Shown here: positions 37,483 through 49,374 of the stretch, piece by piece | Layout: each line of letters starts with the position of its first letter | Numbering within the stretch: position 1 is the stretch's first letter | Assembly: GCA_963920765.1 (NCBI GenBank) | Contig: OY987249.1 | Coordinates: forward strand, 2,501-66,500 | DNA length: 64,000 nt | From: Ulota crispa | Lineage: Eukaryota > Streptophyta > Bryopsida > Orthotrichales > Orthotrichaceae | Reading direction: 5' to 3' | Notes under the pieces: model-generated | The model's input: only the letters and a program-made list of their open reading frames with translations | Database searches by the model: none | What the model was told of the DNA's origin: nothing | Made by a program: the position numbers and the translations under genes

Positions 37483-38389
37483 TGGATGGTCACAAATATA
37501 GTCGAGGGCCAGCGATTTGGAAGGCAATGCAGCACCTCAAAAGCAAATCCCATGTTTGATAACTGTGCATATTTAGAGGGAGCTCACTCTCTCTATGCAA
37601 ATAGGGTGGTCTCATCTTTGTCATGTTTTATACGTATAGTAGTATACATCTATACAGGGTCCCCATGTGTAGGTGTTTCATAGAATTGTATGATGTTGCA
37701 TATATTACCCACTACACGACTTGTACATTCTCCACATTCATATCCATGATGGCCATGGATTATGGAACCTCTGATTTGACTAACTATATTATATAGTGAA
37801 TATCCATACGTCTGAGGGTTAGAGCATTAGAAATCATGCTTTCTTCCCATTCCTAATAGCAAATTATATCTTGTTTGGACATGGACCTCCATTACTCCCT
37901 GCCATTTTTAGGAGGAGAGTTGACAGTGGATGACGTGGACAAATTGAATAGCAAACTTTGTCGCATTTTCCATTTATAGATTATCCACATGTACATTCAA
38001 TGACTCTTTTATACAAATTGCTACAGTACTTGCTGGTAATGCATGATATTTAAAATTTCCGCACTTGTAAAATTGTTGTTTTTATCATTGCATTCATTAC
38101 ATTGTATGTGTAGGTAATAGATTCTCTTCAATTCATGGTATGAAGTGCTTTTAGGTACTCTCATTTCAATGGAATACTCTCATTATATTGAATATTGTGT
38201 TTTATCAAGTAATTTAATATGTTCTTGACCTGCTGAGCTATTGCTCTTTGATAGAAACACACAAACCAAGACTCTTGTTCCAAGTTTCTACCAACTTTTT
38301 TGTTGTCTTAATTAGTGTTTCATAGTATGAAATGAAGTATGACAGAAGAAAATAACAAATGTTGATAACTATAGACTGCCAGTGGTTAG

Positions 38390-40150
38390 CAAATCTTTGT
38401 ATCTGACCAATAAAATCTTCAAATGCGTCGCTACCAAACATCATTCCAAAAACAACTCCCGGGTCTACCATCCATTCCCTGATTTTTAACAAGAAGTAAT
38501 ATGTCATTGCATCAAGATTTTTAGCAACACTCAGCCTTTCAAATGAAAACAAAGACACTTTCATGAAGCATATTTCTCATTGTAATGCTTCCCATTGAAT
38601 TCTTGAATTTGCCACAAATATAGTGCCATGCAAGTCCACATTGGTCACAAGAGTCCACGCCTACAACTATGAACACATCTTATTCCAATTTGCCTTTTCT
38701 TTCTAAGCAGCTTGTAATGTGTGGGGATTTTTAGGGCTGTGCAGCAACAACACATGGAGGTAAAGCTGAAGGTAAGAGAAACAAAAAGAAAACACATATG
38801 GTGATAATCCTTGCTTTTTGAGCTTGTCATAGCTCTCCTTCTGCTAGGGATCACTCAGTACTTGATATGCCTCTACCAATGCCTGGAAAAATCACCGTCA
38901 TTAGTCTATGATTTGTACATAACCAAAAATTAGCTTAAAAGCTGGATAACAACTCACTGCTCATACAACATGTTTGGCAAAGATAGACACACTCTCAATA
39001 TGCAAAATGTGTGCTGAAAACTTTGTGTCTTCAACTTAAAACAACATTGTTCACTACCTGAAACTCCTTAGCAACTTCAAGATTATTTGGATTCTTGTCA
39101 GGATGCACCTTCCTTGCCCGCACAAGAATTGAAAAAAATAGCAAATAGAGAGTCAATTAAACTTTGTCTCCTAATACAAAACAAAATAAAACAAAAGACA
39201 CATATTCTCTTCCTGCCCCTTCCCTAATTGTCATCAACCTAATGTTCTCAACAAACTTGTTAAAAACCAGCTCATCAAAACATGAGATATAGAAATAGAG
39301 ATTGTGAAATTTGCATAGAAAACACATTAAAGCTTGTCATTTCAATAACTCTTTGCTGCTAATGCAACTACAAGGATTCAATGCAGGTTAATAAAAATTA
39401 AGTTTAGAATTCACAAGAAGCGCATTATGCTTTGCTCAGTTGAGGTTAACACGGCAAACACGCCAGAGCTTGTTCCCTAAAGTCTCTTCTAGTGCCAAGA
39501 GCCTAGAAACAAAGAGCAAGAGAACACCGGTAAACTATACAATACACAAACACATACAGGCGTAGTCACACTATCATAAAGAAAAAAAAATCTTTTCTAA
39601 CTATAATCAAAGTAAAATTATGTAAGAAAATCTAATATGTACATAATAAGCCTTTTCGATATCTATAGGAGTGGCGTCTAACTTGACCCTGAGAACATTG
39701 TAAAATGCAGTATCCTTCACCATCTTTACCAAGAAATCTCACAACATGAGCAACTTCTCAAGCCTAACAAAAAAAAATCAACAATCAAAACCAAAACCAA
39801 AACACGCAAAACCTTTCAAAAGATCACCTTAGCAAAGCATATTTATTACTGCACCAAGGTAATCATCTTATATCTACTAATTGAATGGCGCAGTGACAAT
39901 ACTCTTATGCATTAGGTACAGGTAGAGCTAAACGTTAAGTAGATAAATGAAAATGGCTCCGAAACATACCTTCAGGCCCAAGTATAAATCTCAATGGCTT
40001 CTTGCAAACTAGGCTTTGCCAATTTGAGCCTGAAATCTACTTGTTCAAACGACACACTGAGCCGTTTTGAGCCAAATTTGAGACAGTAGGATCTGGCAAA
40101 GCAAAGGAGGGCAAGAAGAGAGAAGGTTTTGGGAGCGGAGTGTGGAAATT
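38390..40150 (-). pseudogene. 5' half of a DnaJ gene: J domain and start of DnaJ-X
   Basis: Minus-strand parts: a likely 5' untranslated exon (about 40150-39969, donor GTATGT); exon with ATG at 39723 to 39643 (MVKDTAFYNVL, then EKAYY); exon about 39117-39058 (KVHPDKNPNN with the HPD motif that activates Hsp70, then KEFQ); exon 38882-about 38800 (ALVEAYQVLSDP); exon about 38481-38390 (VDPGVVFGMMFGSDAFEDFI). This is the order of plant DNAJ10-like proteins. TAG at 38844, right after LSDP, breaks it. The sequence stops matching after FIGQ, and the next expected residues (LALALIAG) are found at 16.66 kb. Confidence 0.88.
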
Positions 40151-42849
40151 TGCAATAAGTGGAGCTAGAATGAGTGCGACCGAGGCTGCAAGGAGCATCT
40201 ATGAGGGAAGGATGACAGCAAGCAAAGGCATCAATAGTGAGTGGGCAAACTTAAGTTATTAATAAAGTAATAGCAGTTGCAAGAAATTGCAAAGATGCCA
40301 TGGGAGTGACACGCGACAAGAGGCGTGTGGGCCATTGGCCGGTGACTTCACTCCAACGACTTGGTCAAAAGTTTTCCAATGATGTTAAATTAGGTGAACT
40401 TGGCAAAGGGGCCAAGATATTTAGCAAATATGTTAAAGAATGTTCTCATATTTGGGAATCCAAAGTTTTGTTAGGTTGAAAGGATTCCCAATTGAGGGAG
40501 CAAGATTGTATTGTTGTTGTCTCAAAAATCTGAAATACGCTCATGTTTGTGATATGCTTGTCAATGATTTTTTAACCCTTAAATGTTTGAGCGTGCTGTT
40601 GTGACTAGTACAACATGAGATATTTTTCTTGTATGGATCCACATCTTTACTACATTTGAGATCAACAAAGAAACTAGAATATAGATCAATAAGTTTCTAG
40701 TGAGCTATTCAAGATCTCAAATTAAAACTTCTTGTTGGTAGCAAATGCCAATTATATGACAAAATATATACTATGCCTTATGGAGTTGATCACAATTCCA
40801 AAATAGTAGTATTAAAAAAAATTAAATCAAATTGGAAGTTTGTTTTGCAAAATTCAAATTGGATCCTTACTGCGTACAATTGGAAAGCTTATGACAGTAA
40901 AGTTCATAATTGTATATTGCAACTCCCCGTTTGGAACTAAAAATCCACTTTTCAATACTAGCTGTGGTTGCAAAATAAAAGAATCACTTATTTTATTTCA
41001 CACTTGATTGTTCATAAACAAAAACTCTTTTAAACACACAAGCTTTGTCCTTGAATCATGTTAGCAATTAGAGTCATTGCAAATTCTTTTTAGACTTGAA
41101 CTACCTTTATATTATGCTAGCCAAATGCTGCTCTTCTTTTGCAGTTATGAAGTGCCTTCATTTGGGATTGATTAGTTTTACTTAAGAGTATTAGGGTAAA
41201 GGAATGGATAGAAGTTGGAAAATTTCTTATAGTACTTTAAATTATGTATTGAAGATCCATATCCCTATGTTTTTTCAATCTTTATTAGCATGGATCAATG
41301 GTCAAAATTGATTGCATTCATATCCAAAGAAATAAAATCAAACAATAAAAGGGATGGCATTTGTATAGAAATCCAAAAAGATTATCCAAAAACTACAATA
41401 TAAGTAATGAAATATGTATGTTGAAAAACAAAATTGTATTCCAAATTATATTGCTAGTGTTGTTATTGTTATTTTTGCTTCAAAAATAACTTATTGTTTC
41501 TAGTTCAATCACTCAAAGGTTAGCTCTATAGGCTTGTGCACAGCCCGATGGAACTTTTTATCACAATAGAGTTTGGTAATGGACTTGACTTCAAACAAAA
41601 TATAGTGAAAGCTTCTAAAAAAAAAAAATGCACACAATCTCATCTAATAATGACAAATACTTAAATGTTATTTATAAGACAAACTTCTTTAAAGCTTGGA
41701 ACGTGTTTGTGCTTGTAATAATAAGAAAATTAAAGAACGTTGAGTATGTGGATGTACATAGGGGTGCACCCGCAAGTGAAGTATTTGATTGACACAATAT
41801 AGTGCAATTGCTAGAATATAGAGCAATCAATGAACTAAATTCAAAAAATTTAACACAACAAAAAATACATCATATTGAAAACAAGATTAAGGCAAGCATA
41901 ACAAAACACTTCAACATAATGAAATGGGAAGTATAACCACAACAAGAGGTAATGGTAAACAAACAACAAGAAGTAATGGTAACTCAAGGATTACTTTTGA
42001 GGGTTCAATCACGCAAGGGTGCTCTCTCACATCAAGGGTGGAGGTATAAAACATAACTTTGTGGATATAACACTTGAGCTCATTCACACAAAATAGAGAC
42101 AAATAATCTCCATGGAACATAAAGATCCCACCAAAATTCCCTTGTATTCCAACATTCAAGTACTTTGAAGATTATAATATTTCCCATGGAAAAGTTTAAG
42201 ATATAACCCATCAGCTATGTCATGTGCCACATTGGATGTTGCCTCCTTGGTATAAAACCATGCTTGCAATCCACAAAACAAGATGAAATACATCAACTTG
42301 TGCTTAGAAAGCAACTATTCTATTGAGAGACTAGCTTGATCTTTGGGTGCTTCATTGAATTTGTGCAAGACTTCAAACTAGTTCATGTACAAAAATTATT
42401 CATGTAGGGATGGCCGAAGTAAAAAAAGCTTGCAAAAATGAAGACTTTATGCCTACAATATATTATTTGGCCATAATTTGTTTTGCCATTCTCCCAAGCT
42501 TTTTTATGAGTTGAACAATTAAGAAGAATCTAGGCACGTTTAGAATAACAACAACTACAAATAATTCAAAGTCAAAAAATAAAATAATAATCTCTTAAAA
42601 CAAACCCTTGTGACCCTAAGACCATCTTTCTTGAAGCTCAAGAATGCTTTTTTTCTTCCAAAAACGTAGCCAAAGCAATATCATCCTTCACCAAATGCCT
42701 TTCGCAACATCATCACCCTTAAAAACACAAAAGGTAAGCCAAAAAAAGGACAAAACCACTCACACAAGCACCATCAAGTGTTCCTTCTAACTTCTAAGTA
42801 TTTTATTTTTATTTTTGATTTTTCTTGCTTTGCCATTTGGAGTGAGAGT
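40151..42849. other. Interval between two broken host genes
   Basis: No gene recognised. Near 40565 the words TTTAACCCTTAAATGTTTGAG resemble the boundary of repeat C. A short duplication of ACAACAAGAAGTAATGGTAA lies at 41938-41985. The sequence otherwise is AT-rich and non-repetitive to the eye. Confidence 0.5.
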
Positions 42850-45800
42850 TTCTCACATTTGCGCTAGCATTGTCATCATAACCTCCAAGTGGACAACTCC
42901 CTCAAGAAGAGCTGTTCTTATAACAGCACATTGCACATGATTGCCAGACGCAATGCTTGGCACCAGCCTTTTTGCATTTGTTGTTGGAGCATGCCACATA
43001 ACGGATTCCTTGTCTTTGAAAACTGTTGGAAAGTAGGGAAGATTGAAAAACCTCACCACTATGCTGCTGCTACAAGGGATCTTCTCCTCTTTCATGGTAC
43101 ACAAAGTTTTGCAAAAAATGCAATAAACAAGAGGATACAGCAACATTGCTGTTGCCCAAGTAAACCTTCTGTTGAGAATCTTGTTGAATGGAACTTTGCA
43201 TTGGCATATTACAAGATGAGTTTGCGTGGTGTTGAGTTTTTGAAGGCAACCTTGAGCTTGGCCTAGAATTAGATCCCTCTTTTTTTGTCCCAAAAACCAA
43301 CAACAACAAGGATGAGGAGTCTTATTACTAGTAAGATTCTAAACCAAACTAGTGGTATTCACCATTAGAATTTTATTATAATTTTTGTATATTGATAACT
43401 TTAATTGTTTTGAAATCCAAAAATATTTTAGTGTAACAAAATGTTTTCAAATCATTTGGTAATAGCAATAGAGAAGTGAAGTTGTGAAAGTACAAAGCTT
43501 TCCCTAAAATCATAAAATTTTGAAAAGCAATGAAGTGAAGCAAAGAGAAGCAATAAGATTGTGACTTGCTTAATATCACTATGTGCGCCCTCTCTAATAT
43601 CACCTCAATTTCAACAGCTATCTTCTTGTTTTCTATAATTATATCACAAGGACTGAAAATGTGATATTTAAGAGGTCACGGCGATTTTATTGATATGATA
43701 TGGGCTACATGAAGTCCATAAGTAACAGTCTAGAAAGTTTGGTTTGCAAAACTTTAGGAGGTACTTGCAAGACATTGGAAGTTGGTTATAAAACATCAAG
43801 AGACATGCCCAAATTAGAGGACGTGCCAAAACTTTGGAAAAAATGTAGGCCACATATTGATCAAGAGCGTAGAAAGAAAATACATACATAAATTAATCCA
43901 TATTTAGTTAAATATGACATATTAGTATTGGAGTGAAAATTTTGTAAAACAAAATGACTTGTCTGGCAAAAGCGAAGTTGAATAAAAAAGGGAGTCTTGA
44001 TTATGATCATCATGGGAGGATTTTCCAAGAAGGAAACTTTGGTATGGAGGAAAGAGACGAGCAAAGACAAAAGAAAAACAACATAGCTGAAATTTGGGTG
44101 AAGTAACTACAAAGATTAGGTAGAAGAAAACACTTTGCAGATACGGACTTTTGGAATTCAAGTGATTTTGTCTACTTGTGTTACAAGCTTCTACACCACG
44201 TTCATGTTTTTTGGCCAGTACAGACGTTTGGGTTTCAACTTCGTGTTGTTCCTTTCTTCACGAGCACCTTTACCACATTCATGCTTCTCAGCCAACACCG
44301 GTACTCTATCCTCTTCATTAATCCATGGCTGCTCTAGTGGTGGTCACAAATTACACAACATGGCAACCATTGTAAGTACATGACTTGCCAAAAAGTAATG
44401 TTAGTTTCAAAAGCAGAAATGTTTGTACTGGTAGAAAAATGAAGAGAGGTTGGAACTCGCACCTGCCTTCAAGTGTGCATGCGATACAAATTGCAACCTT
44501 TGATTTGAAGCTAGCGCATGAAGTGACAAGGCTTTGTACCCGTGCTCCACAAGACCTCAATCTAGCACATTGCAAGATACAATAAAGATTTATCCCAATA
44601 ATAGCATTAACATATAAATACTTGTGGGCAACACTAGAGTACTCAAGATGTCAAAAACATTGCAATCCAATGAAGGGACATAAGGAAACTTTGAACTTTT
44701 ACTCACGGTAAAAGTGTGTTGCTGCTCTTTGGCGCCATAGCTCTCGTGCACAACCTTACCAGCAATCCAACACCCTCCCAAGGGTTGACAACTGGCAATT
44801 CATTTAACAATATCATACATACCCCAATATCAAGGTCAAATTATAATGCCAATTTGAGGTTAAGCTTCTAAAACAAGTACTTAATAAAAATAGTATCCAC
44901 TACATGCAGTCTCATCCGTGAAAGTAGAATGCCTCAACAACAAAAGAACTCAAAGCAATATCAAACAATTTGCTGAATGTCAACCTCTTCAAGAAAGACG
45001 GATCAAGGATCCAACCAAAAGGAAAAACGACTCACAAATCGTAAATAGTTTGCAAGAATAGAACAATGTCTCCACGACATGCGTCACCTGCAAGGAAACA
45101 TCACCAGCTTAGAGAAAAAACAGCACCCATGCCGAAAGATGGAATCGCATGCCTTTTTTTAGTCTACATAGCATTTGCATGGGCAAAACTAAAATGGAAA
45201 GATGGGCTGTATGCTTCAAAAAAATATGAGCTGTTTTTTGCTAGAATTCCTTTACCTTGGCAATTGATGATAAAAGACAATCTCGGGTGAATTGTCTTCT
45301 CCTTGCCCATCTTTGATTCTAAAATACGCAAACCACAAATGAAAGGGTTCTCACTTAGCTACATTGGTGCAATATAAATTGAGAAAGTTTGGCTGACACA
45401 AAAAGCAAGAAAAAACCTTACTTCAAGTGCTGTTCAACACGGATCCTAAGAACTTTTTTTCGACCAGAAATGCAAAGCCCATGGTGGCGCAAGTACGCGT
45501 TCATATGAGGTACTGTGAGCTTTTTCCAATCACCGCCTCCTGCAAAGAAAGTTGAGTTTTCTGTGAGTCTTTGTTACAAGCAAACATTCAACAAAGGCTT
45601 TCGTACAAACATTATAAAACACAAAACCAAGCGTACACACTTTGAATTACTTGCATCAGTTCAGCCAAAAATGCTGGATCCTTTCAACTGAGAGCCGTGC
45701 TTGTATATCCTTGCTTTGCTGCGCTTTTGAGGTCCATCACACTGTCATCTTTGTCTCCCTCACCACTGAGCAAACACCAATATTCCATGCAATGAGAAAA

Positions 45801-46369
45801 CAATGCACTTGCACCAGACACCACCTTCAGTGGTTCTCTCAAAACATTTAACCAAGGAATTCATGGTTTCACAGTGATCAGTTGGATGTGAAAACTCAAA
45901 AAAGCACACAAGTCTTCATTTGGAGCTTGTTGGATGAAGTTTTGAGTAAAGTGTAGCATAATTTGAAGAGGACAAGAGCACACTTGCTGCTTGCACTGGC
46001 GGCATTGTCACCTTGCGCAAGAGACCTCTCCATGTTTGCCACAAACTCCTGTGGCACTGCGTTCAAGACAATTCCTGAAGAAAGTGAATTCCTGTAGCAG
46101 TTGTCGTTCAACTTAAGCGATCCGAGTTCAAGCGACACGGCGTCCACCACATTGCTGCCCATCAACTCCCTCGTCACTACTTCTTCCTCGGCCTGCTTTC
46201 CTTCACGCTTACTACTCGTCACACTCTGGCCTCTCTTCGATGCCCTCCTCTCCGCCGCTTCTTTCGTTTCATCCTCGGCACTTACTACCTTTGCAAGATC
46301 CTTGACCTGCTCCTCAACAAGCTTGGGTAACCTTTGCACGCTCCTCGACAAAACCGCCGTTTCACCCAT
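42850..46369 (-). pseudogene. Broken SAP-domain gene resembling plant CCCH62-type protein
   Basis: Minus-strand exons: 46369-45984 (starts MGETAVLSRSV, charged), 45775-45651 (KDPAFLAELMQ), 45539-45422 (SAP-like KKLTVPHMNAYLRHHGL then SGRKKVL), 45318-45256 (FIINCQ), 45087-45036 (GDACRGDIVLF), 44791-44707 (VHESYGAKEQQHTFT), about 44474-44400, about 44330-44190 (NEEDRVPVLAEKHECGKGAR), and a last exon about 43309-42850, Gln-rich, then a Cys cluster (KCKKAGAKHCVWQ, CAMCC). The middle blocks match my memory of the plant protein annotated as zinc finger CCCH domain-containing protein 62. Breaks: TGA at 45684, a frameshift near 45290-45300, TAG at 43070, TGA at 42902. It could belong to two genes if the last exon is separate. 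Confidence 0.6.
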
Positions 46370-48149
46370 TGGTTCCCTGCCCTAAAGAACGCCCACAGAT
46401 TATACCAAATTCCAACCTAGGCTCTTCAAAAGTTCAAAAACACACACGAGGAGGTTGTTCCACGTTATTCCCTTTTCCTTACAAGGAATTTGCAACAATG
46501 CATCGTAAGGGAGGTCGACGACCGTGTCTTTGCTGATTGAAACCATACGAAATATATTTCAACAGCTCCACAAAACTACAAGGGGATCACAATCAAAACA
46601 GGGGAATATTAATGCTCCATGGAAACCAGAAATGCAGCCATTTTTTCTTTCTCGGGCTGAACATTGCCAGACTTTGCAAAATAGCTACAAAATTTACAGG
46701 AAGAAAACGCAAATATGTGACCAAATTTCAACAAAAAAAACTGCTGTGAACTTCCAAGAGTTGCATTGTAGCTATCAAAACAATAAAAATTTCATAATTG
46801 CAACATTCACGCGCTCAACCAAGTGCTAAATACAAAGAAATGGGAAAAAAATATATGTATCTGCACATCAGGATTTGTGTGTGTTCCCTTTGGCCTCACC
46901 GACAATTCATATTGCTGCAAACTAAGCACAATCGTCATGCACAAGGCGACATTCCCTGCACAAGCAGGAATTGCACCTCCGAGGAAAGCCTACCAATCGG
47001 GTAAGCCAAATTTAAACATCTTTGGTGGCACAATCCTCCCTATCAAAGCAAGAGACCCGTAAGGGAACCCTAAACTAAGCTGCAGAGTATGAATTACTAC
47101 AATCAGGTGTTGCAGATCACGAACCTCGATAGATCTCCCGCCATGGAACTTTGTACTAGAAAGAGTGATCTGCACGCTCTTCTGCAAAATGATGAATTGA
47201 AGGAGTGTCAGACTTGCAAGTGACAAAGCCTGTGAAGCTGCAAGTTATTATGGAGAATGCTCAGATGGGAGTGCTGGACGCAAAGCCAATGCTTTCATGG
47301 CAAGCGACGGCAGCGTTACCGCTCCCAGCCCCTTTTGAAAGCTGCGAAGAAATTCAATCTTTTGCCAAGGCGCTGCTATATATCAACATTGGATGAGATC
47401 CATCTATCTTGTTTAGTTCTTATTCAATGTGCAGGAAAAATCGGCGGCTAGTTCAAAGACAACCGTTGGAAATGGAAAAAACCAATTGCAATTTGAAATT
47501 GCTAGCAAAAAAATCAGTTGGATTCTACTAAAAATTCTAAATATAGTATATTATAGTGTAAATTTAGAAAAATATGCAGCACAATTTGGTCAAAGAGTTG
47601 ATTGAATACTAAAAATGTCTGCTTTTAGTTGGTGAAGTCCAAAAAGTTTCTCGCACACTATTCTTATTCAAGGATTTTACTTAAGATTTGAATAACAATC
47701 AAGACACATGGCAATGTGCGTTGGCAAGAGAAAATGCAATAACTTGAAACTAGGAGCCGGCTGGAGTTAGATGACATGCCACATGGTGGGACCTGAGAGG
47801 CAAATATCCCATTATTTTTACATATCAAGGTAAGAGTAATAATCTGCTCTGTATTTTGGTATTGTCAATGGTATCCTCCTCTTGTTTAGACCAAATCAGG
47901 GTTGGGGTCTCTAAATTTGAATCTGAATTCAAACTTCCCAAATTCACTCTCTAGATAACAAATCTCTAAACACTCACATTTTCTAATAAGTGAAAAAGTT
48001 GGAATTTTCTACCCTGGTCCTACATAACAACATGCCATCTAACGTCAGTCGTGGGAGCCCAGACTTGAGTTGTAAAGTAGACACACCCTTCTCTGACCCC
48101 TCCTCCATTCTGCACCTTACTTTTAAGGGTAGCTCCACCCATTGTTGAA
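46370..48149. other. Intergenic stretch
   Basis: Upstream region of the minus-strand SAP gene (46370-46520, GC-rich leader-like) followed by mixed sequence. Apart from the possible exon at 47205-47396 nothing is recognisable. Confidence 0.4.
47205..47396 (+). CDS. Possible exon of an unknown gene
   Basis: A GC-richer open frame of 63 codons (QVTKPVKL... to SFAKALLYINIG) with exon-like codon use, against a background of AT-rich DNA. No family recognised and no partner exon found. It could be untranslated leader facing the broken SAP gene, whose start lies 840 bp to the left. Confidence 0.2.
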   Translation: MSDLQVTKPVKLQVIMENAQMGVLDAKPMLSWQATAALPLPAPFESCEEIQSFAKALLYINIG

Positions 48150-48800
48150 TCCAAAGTGGAGCAGTGAATGCCTCGTGCACAAGCAAATTTTGCCACATGT
48201 TAGGTGCTAAGTTACTTTGAGTTGATTGGGACTGGGAGCCTCAAGTGCCATTAAGGTAGCCGCATCCATAAGCATGAGTTTAAGGATTTTGAACATGATG
48301 ACTATTAATAAACATCTAGCAAATAAAATGATCCTATTAGCAACAAAATAATAATGAATTTTCACTTTTGAATGTATTATTTGGATATGATGAGAATAAG
48401 TTGTGAATTTTTAAAGAGCAAACTACCACTATATCCATAACCAACAATAAGGTTTCATGTTCACATGTTGTGCATCCTTGTAATGACATCTATTTTCTTC
48501 CACAGATTTTCAAAGGTTTTAGAGACGACAATTATGGGGACACTTACGAAGACGGGTGTGGCTACCTTATAGGAACACATCCAAGTAGTTTCAAGGTTAA
48601 TGTAGAATTGTTAATAGGGACCATATGAGTTGCAACTTTGCCCTTTAATATAAAATATTCTACACTATTTCTTTCCACAAAAATTACTTTCCAAGATAGT
48701 TTGTTGAAGCTTGTTGAAAGGCTAACCCTACTAAGTTTTTTCTTGAATTTTTTGATAGCTTGAGGTATCCCAAACCCTTAAACAATTGAGTATGGGTCTG
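48150..48800. repeat. Dispersed repeat C, copy 2, carrying an insert
   Basis: Aligns with 12169-12500 on both sides of a 316-bp insert (48253-48568). Ends at AAACCCTTAAACAATTGAG, the equivalent of the boundary of copy 1. Confidence 0.75.
48253..48568. mobile_element. 316-bp MITE-like insert with AAGGTAGCC ends
   Basis: The insert begins AAGGTAGCCGCATCC and ends with the inverse, GGGTGTGGCTACCTT, giving about 15 bp of inverted terminus with two mismatches. It is absent from the paralogous position in repeat C at 12.27 kb. No reading frame. Confidence 0.7.
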
Positions 48801-48839
48801 TCTACCTTACACATAAGATGCATGGTATTACAAGACTCA

Positions 48840-49297
48840 AAGATGAGTATGTAATGATGGATATGCGGGGATGGGTATTCAAAGATGGGTGTGCGGGGAT
48901 GGGTATGCAAGGATGGATATCCTAGAGATGGATATGCAAGGATGGATATCCTAAAGATGGGTATGCAAGGATGGATATCTTGAAGATGGGTATGCAAAGA
49001 CGGATATCTGGGAATGGGTGTTTGGGGTTGGGTATGCAAAGATGGGTAGCTAGGGATGGATTTGTGGGAATGGATGTGCAGAGATGAGTATTCAAGGATG
49101 GATATGCAAAGATGGGTATTCAAGATGGGTATGCGGAGATGGATATCTAGGGATGGGTATGCAGCCTAGATGGATATGCAGGGATGGATATTTGAGGATG
49201 GGTATTTGGAGATGGGTGCTCAGGGATGGATATCCAAGGATGGGTATTTAGGAATGGGTGTCCAAGGACGGGTACCTAGGGATGGATATTGCAAGAT
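48840..49297. repeat. Minisatellite, ~14-bp unit GATGGGTATGCAAG
   Basis: About 30 imperfect head-to-tail copies of a 14-15 bp unit (GATGGGTATGCAAG, GATGGATATCCTAGA and variants). In the left half, units alternate so that a dimer of about 29 bp is the higher-order period. The 130-codon minus-strand frame over it (histidine, serine, proline repeats) is an artefact of the repeat. Confidence 0.95.
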
Positions 49298-49374
49298 GTT
49301 TGTCATTACCTAATTTCATTTGTTTGTTGCAACAAATGTTGTAGGGACAAAGCCATGTTTAAATGGATAGAAAT

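Larger units (their letters stand above)
16816..38187. mobile_element. Candidate ~21 kb two-gene mobile element inserted in the DnaJ gene
   Basis: Seen: the DnaJ gene is split on either side; two divergent, non-DnaJ genes lie between; a 21-bp palindromic motif recurs upstream of both and nowhere else I looked; and a 15-bp inverted match TATAATGAGAGTATT occurs at 16816-16830 and, reverse-complemented, at 38173-38187. Inferred: one large element with a DUF7869 gene on the left arm, a ParB-like/FCP1-like gene on the right arm, and later MITE insertions in the middle. The true ends are uncertain; no target duplication was found, and the 15-bp match was chosen after the fact. Two adjacent elements sharing a motif is the main alternative. 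Confidence 0.45.

Noticed and set aside
14727..39723. DnaJ halves as a processed pseudogene
   Set aside because: Introns with GT/AG borders and a spliced 5' leader are retained, so it derives from genomic DNA and not from an mRNA copy.
42889..43266. 125-codon plus-strand frame with several cysteines
   Set aside because: The minus strand gives a Gln-rich stretch followed by a paired cysteine cluster in a single frame; the plus frame has no motif.
48731..49123. 130-codon minus-strand frame rich in His, Ser and Pro
   Set aside because: It is the translation of the 14-bp minisatellite and carries no independent coding signal.
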